From the NCBI GenBank assembly GCA_018873225.1, contig JAEILZ010000009.1, positions 487,501 through 551,500 of the forward strand: a stretch of DNA of 64,000 nt. Reading direction: 5' to 3'. Below are positions 57,589-64,000 of this stretch, one piece after another. Source of the stretch: [Phialemoniopsis] sp. UDSM-2020 (lineage: Eukaryota > Ascomycota > Sordariomycetes > Thyridiales > Thyridiaceae). The position numbers and the translations under genes are program-made. Numbering within the stretch: position 1 is the first letter of the stretch; every line of letters begins with the position of its first letter. The notes under the pieces were generated by a model. That model worked only from the letters and a program-made list of their open reading frames with translations, ran no database searches and was not told where the DNA came from.

Positions 57589-58403
57589 TTAGACAAGGGC
57601 CAGCTTGGTGGCGGCAATGTCAAGAGCATCGACATCGGGAGTCAGGCGGGCGTAGGCCTTCTTGGTACCGTCGGGGCTGTATCTGTGTGTTAGTCCACCT
57701 GCTCAACATATACATTGGCTTAATCGGATACGTACCGGACCAGGGTGTTGATCTTGACGGTGTCGATGTCGTAGAGCTTCTTGAGGGCCTGCTTGATCTG
57801 GGCCTTGTTGGCCTTGACGTCGACGATGAAGACCAGGGTGTTGTTCTCCTCGATCTTCTTCATGGCGCTCTCAGTGTTGAGAGGGTGGACGATGATCTTG
57901 TGCTCGTCCAGGCGGGGCTCATGGGGGATCGACTTGCGCGGGTACTTGGGGGCGCGCGAGAGCTGCAGGGTCTTGGGGCGGTGGAAGGAGGTCGTGAAGC
58001 GGGCCTTGACCTTCTTGTGGGAGTGCGTCTGCGATGTCTGGGTCAGCATGGAGCGGATTGGGGGAACGGACGAGAATGCTTCAAAGAAAACTTACACCCT
58101 TGAGGGCAGCCTTGGCGGCAGCGTTGGCCTGCTTGGAGCCCTTGCCAGCCTTGGAGGCGCCTGTGTTAAGAAGAGACGCATCAGCAATCGCTCTTTTTCA
58201 GAACTCGCAAAATCTGCTGCTGCTCGGATGCATCATATCATCGCGATCATCAAACACCGCACTCAGCCGCTGTCGGCGAGAGTTGGTTGCAACATTTTTG
58301 TGTGTATTGTCGAATTCGAGCCAGTCTCGATTGGAATATGAGAAAGGTCGTTTCGGGTTTCTGAGAGTGTTCAAGTACCTTTCTTCTGATCCTTGGGAGC
58401 CAT
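57589..58403 (-). CDS. rpl25: 60S ribosomal protein uL23 (L25 / L23a)
   Basis: Large-subunit protein at the polypeptide exit tunnel, docking site of SRP and nascent-chain factors. Minus-strand exons 58403..58379, 58160..58096, 58028..57736 and 57676..57589 (introns 218, 67 and 59 bases); 156 residues. Exon 1 has only eight codons plus one base (MAPKDQKK), a usual ribosomal-protein layout. The Lys/Ala-rich N-terminus is followed by [59 protein letters not shown] and [20 protein letters not shown], all universal uL23 pieces. A TTAGGGTT telobox lies 95 bases upstream. Confidence 0.98.
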
Positions 58404-58774
58404 TTCGAAAACTTTGGTCGATATGTCGTCGAGGTTGTCGATTCCGAAATGTCGAGGGTCTGGTGTTGCAAAATTTAAGACGGGAATTTGTGGTCGCTTA
58501 GGGTTGGTGAAATTCTGACGGAAATTTCTGAGCACGGGCCATCTTCAACCCACTTGGGCGCGGATAAACCTCTTCGGAATTGATTTGATATGTTGACCCC
58601 ACTGGAGTGAGCCTATCTCATATCTCAACCTCGAAATTTCTTAGGATGAGATCCCATGCCTATGTAAGAGCTGTCTCAACAAAGCTAGCAACAATCTGAG
58701 CCCTCAGAATGGAGCTTCCATGTGCTCATGAGTCTATATTGTGACATTAAAGTCTCACAAGCATTTTCGGAGCC
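58404..58774. promoter_or_regulatory. Bidirectional promoter of rpl25 and bmt2 with a telobox
   Basis: 371 bases between divergent starts. TTAGGGTT at 58498-58505 (AACCCTAA on the rpl25 strand) is a telomere-repeat-like box, the kind bound by Tbf1-type factors at ribosomal-protein genes in some fungi. Binding here is inferred. Confidence 0.6.
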
Positions 58775-59647
58775 ATGGCGGCCAAGAAAAAGGGAGCGGT
58801 GTCGAAGAACCTCGCAGCTACTCGACCACCGACGACCAAGAAACCAAAGTCTATTACGAGGAAACACACGAAAGCTCTCATCAATTCTCATCACCAATTG
58901 GAGAAGAAAAAACGGCAGGCTATTGCCGATGGCGATGTATCAGCAGCCGCTGCCGTCGACGAGCAGATCGCGGCGCTCGGAGGGCTGAAGAGCTACCAGC
59001 AAGCAAGCCTGCAAGGACAGCGCAAGGATCGCGGCGGTGACAGCTCGGTCGTGCTGATGGAATGGCTGAAAGCCGAAGTCCCCGACTTGAAAGAGAAGCC
59101 GGCTCGTATGCTGGAAGTCGGGGCCCTGAGCACCGAGAACGCCTGCTCCAAGAGCGAGTGTTTCAAGATCGAGAGGATCGATTTGCACAGCCAGGGCGAA
59201 GGCATCCTGGAACAAGATTTCATGAAGAGGCCCTTGCCGGCCAGTGACTTGGAGCGGTTCGAAATCATCAGCCTCTCGCTTGTTCTCAACTTTGTGCCGA
59301 ATCATCAAGATCGTGGAGACATGCTTGTTCGTACTCTCGACTTCCTGGTCGATCCCAGTCCGCCATCATCCAAGTCTACGTCGACCATAAAGTCATTCCC
59401 GTGCCTCTTCTTGGTGCTTCCTGCGCCTTGTGTCACCAATTCACGGTATATGGACGAAGAGAAATTGGAAGCTATTATGCGGTGTCTCGGCTACGAACAG
59501 ATCCAATACAAGTTGACACAAAGGCTTATATATTATCTTTGGAAACGGGTGCAGCAAAAGCCAACGAAACTACCGATATTTTCAAAACGAGAAATCCGCT
59601 CCGGAGCTAGCAGAAACAACTTTGCCATCGCACTACGTGGTACATGA
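58775..59647 (+). CDS. bmt2: 25S rRNA adenine-N1 methyltransferase Bmt2
   Basis: Nucleolar S-adenosylmethionine enzyme that makes the m1A in helix 65 of 25S rRNA (A2142 in yeast). Single exon, 290 residues. Lys-rich N-terminus (SITRKHTKALINSHHQLEKK), then LMEWLKAEVPDLKEKPARML and the SAM-binding motif LEVGALSTENACS. DLHSQGEGILEQDFMKRP carries the acidic residue after strand 2. IISLSLVLNFVP is the conserved motif IV region of the YBR141c family, and SRYMDEEKLEAIM follows. Divergently paired with a ribosomal protein gene, which fits its role. Confidence 0.92.
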   Translation: MAAKKKGAVSKNLAATRPPTTKKPKSITRKHTKALINSHHQLEKKKRQAIADGDVSAAAAVDEQIAALGGLKSYQQASLQGQRKDRGGDSSVVLMEWLKAEVPDLKEKPARMLEVGALSTENACSKSECFKIERIDLHSQGEGILEQDFMKRPLPASDLERFEIISLSLVLNFVPNHQDRGDMLVRTLDFLVDPSPPSSKSTSTIKSFPCLFLVLPAPCVTNSRYMDEEKLEAIMRCLGYEQIQYKLTQRLIYYLWKRVQQKPTKLPIFSKREIRSGASRNNFAIALRGT

Positions 59648-59707
59648 AGGCATAGCGACCATTGATATCACAACACGCGGAGTTGGGTTCCGTCCAGCTC
59701 AGGGTCT

Positions 59708-61134
59708 TCACAGGCGGCTTGTACCTTGTCCAGTGCCGCTTAAAGTCTCACTGAGCGCCCAAAGCCGCTGTGCCTTGCTTTTATCAGCAGCATGTGCAGA
59801 AGGCTTGCGCAGTTGGCAGTCCTGCTGCACATAAATATCGCTCGAGTCTATCATACTCTATCAGCTGCGATGCTCACCATGGATTGCTACCACATCTTAC
59901 CAGAGAGGGACGGATCAAAAGCCGCGACCAGAAACGGCGCGCAACCTTGATCGGGTGATGATTTCCACTCCTCCATATGGAGCGTCTCGATCGAGTCACG
60001 GAGCTCTACTTGAATGTCCCGCATCAAGGGTGTACGGATAGCTTTGGTCCCTCGTGGTTAGCTGCTGTAGAAAAATGGCATTTCAAAGAGATGCGTCTTA
60101 CTACCAGGGTTCGCCGCAAAGCTCTGGATACCGTCCTTGCGCAAGCGCTCCTTCAAGCCGACCGTGAACAACACCGCAGCAGTCTTGCTCATGTTGTACG
60201 CAAGCACACCCGAGTACCCCTTCCCACCCTTGGTGAACCATTCCGGCAATGCCTTGCTCCGCGGCAGCTCTTCGGGCGGGACCTCCTTGCCCTCCAGGTT
60301 ATAATCGCCGAACCGCATGGGTACCAGACGGTGGCCGTCACTCGACAAGTTCACGATTCTCGTGGCCCCTGGAACAGCTCCCTCGGCGGTAGCAGCCGCC
60401 CTGAGCAGCGGCAACAGCAAGCTCGTCAGCGAGAAGGGCCCGACGTGGTTCGTCGCGAAGGTCACCTCGATGCCCTCGGGCGACACCCGCCGGGTCTGCG
60501 TATTAACCCCCGCGTTGTTGACCAGCACGTCCAACCTGTCCGTCAGCCCAGCCACCACCGCCGCCGCTGCGCGCACAGAGGCCTGCGACGACAGGTCGAG
60601 CTCGACGGTGCGCACGCCGTCAGGGGCAAGCAGGCCGCCGGCGACGAGGCGGCGGGCGACGGCGTCGAGCCTGGACCGCGTCCGGCTCGCTAGGATCAGT
60701 AGCGCCGGCTGGGAGCTCGCTATGGCGAGCGCGGCGGCCTCGCCCAGCGAACCGGGGCTTACACCTGTGATGAGGACTGTACGATTTCGATGCGGGGAGG
60801 AGGGAAAGTGTGGAGAGAGCAAGAGAGATGTGCCCACCCCCGCCTCCTCCTCCCCCCCCCGCGAAAAGGGTCAGATGATGCCAAACGAGATTGCGGATTC
60901 GCCGATCACAAAAACCGGGGAAGCGTGATGAGGGGTTTTGTTGGGAAGAAGCAAACATGGTCTGGGGAAAGGGGGAAGAGACACTGTGTGTACATTGTGC
61001 TGGTATCGTGTTGCTGGGCCAGTGTGTAGAATTGACAGGAATCACGACGTACCTCGTTTGCCCCTGATGTGATCCCTGAAGACATTGGCGACCTCCGTCC
61101 CCGTCGTAGATCTGTCGAAAGTGGCAGATGACAT
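59708..61134 (-). CDS. Short-chain dehydrogenase/reductase (retinol dehydrogenase-like)
   Basis: NAD(P)-dependent oxidoreductase of unknown substrate. Minus-strand exons 61134..61053, 60776..60102, 60041..59901 and 59847..59708 (introns 276, 60 and 53 bases); 345 residues. Glycine motif ITGVSPGSLG at residues 30-39, NNAG at 114-117, Ser 172-173 in NLSSDGHR, and active-site Tyr221 and Lys225 in YNMSK. NPGTIRTPLMRDIQ spans intron 2, and the end reads HAADKSKAQRLWALSE, the usual tail of this SDR group. Reading straight through intron 2 would stop at 60058 with a truncated C-terminus, so the last two exons are easily missed. Stop is 60 bases from that of bmt2 (convergent). Confidence 0.88.
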
Positions 61135-61418
61135 CGCGACCTGCATATCTGGGAGCAGGATGCCGTTATTGCAATCAATTGACTCCGTGGTAGGCTCCAG
61201 CCTTTTTGATTTGAGGGGTCGATATCCATCCTTGTGACGTCGCACGTGCGAGGACAGAGCTCACCAGTATGGCTTTCTGGTCGTCGCGAATGCCTCCGAC
61301 AAGATCATCACGAATAGTCACAAACTCTCAATTGCAATTGACACGATTGATCATTTCTCTCAATTAAGTAGTGAATGTAACTCGTAGTAAAGACCTAAAT
61401 AAAGAAGGATTGATTGTT

Positions 61419-62680
61419 CTACTCCTTCACTACCTCAGTGCCAACCCCCTGAAGCTCGTCCAAACTACGTATCACGGTGTGCTGCACCTCCACACCCTCG
61501 GGGAGGGCGGCGTTACCCGGCCGCTGGACGACGAAGCTCTGCATGCCCGCCTCGATCGCCGCCTCGACCTCCTTGACGTTGTCGCTGAGGAACAGCCACT
61601 CCTCGCGCGGGTACGTCGCATACCTCGCGGCAATCGCGGCGTAGCTCGAGGCCTGCGTCTTGGGCCCGGCGTTGACCGTGTCAAAGTAGTCGGTGATCAG
61701 CGGCGTCAGGTCTGCCGGCTGCCCATTGGTGTGCTTGAACAGCAGCTTCTGCGCCGGCACCGATCCCGACGAGTAGATCATGATGGGGATGCCGTCCTTG
61801 GCCCACGAGGCCAGCTTGGGTGCCACATCTGGGAACAGGGGCGCTTTGATCTCCCCGTTCTGGTAGCCAGTCTCCCAGAGGTAGCCCTGCAGGCTCTTGA
61901 GGTACGCCACCTTGACATCCCGACTCACGAGGTCCCTCACGTGGTCTGCAAACGCAGATTGTGAAGACGCATACTCTGCCGGAAAGGCATTCCTGTACGG
62001 CGCAAACTCTGGGCTATCCCATTTCGTCTCCAGTGTGACAGGGAGCGCGTTCAGAGCATATGGGAACTGAAGAGCAGTATCAGCGATCTCAACTCGGCAA
62101 AACGGCCGTCATGCTCGATGACATAGACATGTTTCATCGCAATGGGAAGCCAGATGCGGAGTCTCGTGCGGAGAGGGGAAGGCCCTTCTGCTTCAGAGAT
62201 ATTACTCAACCATCCCTTCCCGTCAACGTGACATAAGGAGTGTGGCAGGAGCCATATTGCAACCACACAACTCAGTGTCAGCGCCAAAGACCCAATCCTG
62301 TGCTTGGATCGGACACCAGAATATCACGTCTACACACCGAGACGGGGGAACAAGCCAACGGAAACAGAACGAGAAAGATCTGCCTTACAAGAACGTCCTT
62401 GACGAATGATATCGGGCAGACAGTACCCTCTAACGAGAGAAAGCTCACATTAGCCAAATCGTCCGGGCTAATGCAACAAGGGCACTAAATGCAAGCTGCT
62501 CAACCTGGTGATTGATAGCTCCAAAACAAGAGGGACCAAAGGAAACGACGAGAAACAGAGAGAGAAGGGCTGATGCAGCAAAAGCTAGGACAGCTGGAAA
62601 AAGGGGGCGATCTTTCCGCTGGCCTTACCAATGTCGAGCATGACCACCTTGATGGTGGATAGAGCGGATGAAGCGGCCAT
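61419..62680 (-). CDS. utr4: Enolase-phosphatase E1 (methionine salvage)
   Basis: HAD-family bifunctional enzyme that enolises and dephosphorylates 2,3-diketo-5-methylthiopentyl-1-phosphate to acireductone, the substrate of ARD. Minus-strand exons 62680..62629, 62429..62389 and 62066..61419 (introns 199 and 322 bases, long for this window); 246 residues. HAD motif I is DIEGT at 16-20 (Asp16 nucleophile, Glu18), split by intron 1 inside the Glu codon; EGTVCPISFVKDVL is the E1 signature. Motif II is IMIYSSGSVPAQKLLF; motif III/IV is NAGPKTQASSY then WLFLSDNVKEVEAA. Pathway partner adi1 is at 6.5-7.1 kb in the same window. Confidence 0.95.
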
Positions 62681-64000
62681 GGTCCGGAGGCGGGCACGGA
62701 CAGCGGCAACCGTGCTGTTGTGCTCGCTTCAGACCCGAGAGTGATAGAGGATGAATGTGACGGGTCACGGAAGCTCTCCGTCTGGGTGGGTGGGTGAGTC
62801 TCTCGGACGAATAGGGGACTGGGATGCTAGTCCGGAAGGGCCAAGCTGGTGTTTTTTCTCACAATCGAGATTGCGATTGAGGGCGGTGAAGCAATCGCAA
62901 CCACGTTGGATCCGAGAAATGGCCGTCCGCCCAGGAAGGAGGTGGATCGTGAGCTGAAAAAGACCGACAAAAAAAAAGAAAATTTTTCTTCAGACTGTTT
63001 CCTGTATGGATATGGAAAAGCTTACTGCATGCCCCGGATTCGTGTGAAGCAGGCTCTTGCTGCTCCTTGGCGAACTTGCAGGTGGGTTTTTTTCGATCAA
63101 AAGAGAAGTGCGTGGGTTAGGTATGCTTCGAGATTGGGTTGGGTTTGGAGGGTTTGTAGCGAAAGAGAGTAGCGGTCAAGCGGTCAAGAACGGCCGCCTT
63201 GCCGGAAGCAGAAGCTGGAGCATTCGCCAGGCTCGGGATCGGTGGACCTGGTGGGAACTCCGGAGTGCCATTGCAGCAGCTTCAAGGTTCAGCCTGCCAG
63301 GGAAAGGATGTCGGCAGATTTTTGCCAGGATCAGGATATCAAAGCTTGTAAAATTTTTAACAAATCGAGCTTGTATGTACGAAGCTCCAGCTTGCTGGTT
63401 TTGCCATGCAAGTACGATTACCAGTAACGTTAGATGGGCCATGCGTGTAGCAAGATTCGGGCGCATCATCATCCATGTCGCAAAACGCCATAGTTTCCTG
63501 GATAGCTTGTCAGACCTTGCTGCTTTCTGGGTAACTACGAGGTCCAGACTGCGCTGGACCTTTGATGGCGCTGCCGATCTGCCCTGCGTCTTGGCCTGCT
63601 GGCTGGGTTGTTCACGGGCTTGATAGGCCACTATGTTAGGCCTCTCTCTCGCAGGCCGTAGGCGCACGCGCGCGCAAGCTCACTGGTCGAAAGAAGCTCG
63701 TTCCCATCTGGAACCTGTCAAGACTTGACAACAGACAGCATGTCTTGTCTGGACAGCTCGAGCTCCTGTCTTGACCAACACCAAAAGTGCCCACTTGGGT
63801 GCAGCTTGTGTGGAAACACAGATGGCCACCCCCAGCCTCTCTCCTTGTCGTGCGTGCCCTCTCCTTCGTCCTGCAGCTGCAGCCCTTATGCAGGTCTAAA
63901 TGAAGACGAGGATTTTGGGCCCGCCTGTAGCGGCAAAATGGGTTGCAGTTCATGCATCACCGAGACAAAGCAGCAGCCAGCCGGCCGAGCGCCGTCGCCC
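62681..64000. other. Right-end region without a supported gene
   Basis: utr4 promoter, then about 1.2 kb where short ORFs on both strands (for example 63057-63623 plus, 63176-63667 minus) show no motif or splice-consistent structure. It may be the promoter or leader of a gene beyond the window. Confidence 0.5.

Noticed and set aside
58161..58378. Box C/D snoRNA inside rpl25 intron 1 (TGATGA-like box and later CTGA)
   Set aside because: The C box lacks the expected purine, several TGATG words make chance matches likely, and I see no terminal stem pairing the ends.
59977..60693. 238-codon plus-strand ORF
   Set aside because: Antisense to the SDR gene, R/P/H-rich shadow of its third-position GC bias.
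63176..63667. 163-codon minus ORF near the right end
   Set aside because: No recognisable motif and overlaps an equally long plus-strand ORF; both look like chance.

Overview
The window is chromosomal DNA of a filamentous ascomycete, most likely a Sordariomycete. The signs are short GT-AG introns (mostly 53-220 bases) with CTAAC/CTGAC-type branch points, CT-rich leaders, moderately GC-rich coding exons, and a typical Pezizomycotina gene set: GH78 rhamnosidase, Mmm1/ERMES, WOPR regulator, CenH3 and an ALR-type CorA. The species cannot be fixed from the sequence alone. I found no tRNA, rRNA, transposon, CRISPR array or RIP-degraded repeat. Exon-intron structures were read by hand from splice sites and reading-frame continuity.

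Layout. 0-9 kb: 5' part of a secreted GH78 alpha-L-rhamnosidase (-), centromeric histone H3 (-), derlin (+), acireductone dioxygenase (-), and an SDR with a charged tail (+). 10-23 kb: Golgi GDP-mannose transporter (+), MBOAT lysophospholipid acyltransferase (+), a 980-residue serine-rich protein with two C-terminal membrane segments (-), an orphan coding-looking exon (-), a mostly empty stretch, then the CAAX protease Rce1 (+). 23.7-32 kb: three mitochondrial genes (MMM1, MTO1/GidA, cardiolipin synthase) plus VPS45. 32.9-42.3 kb: a Gti1/Pac2 (WOPR) regulator (-) with about 8.1 kb of gene-free DNA on its promoter side. 42.3-64 kb: nine-exon TDP1 (-), amine-oxidase-like flavoprotein (+), PNRC-motif protein (-), RBX1 (+), SPC1 (-), CorA/ALR magnesium transporter (+), TIM8 (+), ribosomal protein uL23/L25 (-) divergent from 25S rRNA methyltransferase BMT2 (+), a second SDR (-) and enolase-phosphatase E1 (-).

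Functional themes. The secretory pathway and ER (derlin, SPC1, Rce1, GDP-mannose transporter, Vps45), mitochondria and phospholipids (Mmm1, Crd1, MTO1, Tim8, MBOAT), methionine salvage (ARD at 6.5 kb and E1 at 61.4 kb), ubiquitin (RBX1), ribosome biogenesis (L25/BMT2) and genome maintenance (CenH3, TDP1). The most notable regulatory observations are the gene desert upstream of the WOPR gene, a pair of perfect MluI cell-cycle boxes upstream of TDP1, and a telobox in the shared L25/BMT2 promoter. No obviously new multi-gene system (defence or biosynthetic cluster) is visible; most of the window is ordinary housekeeping DNA.
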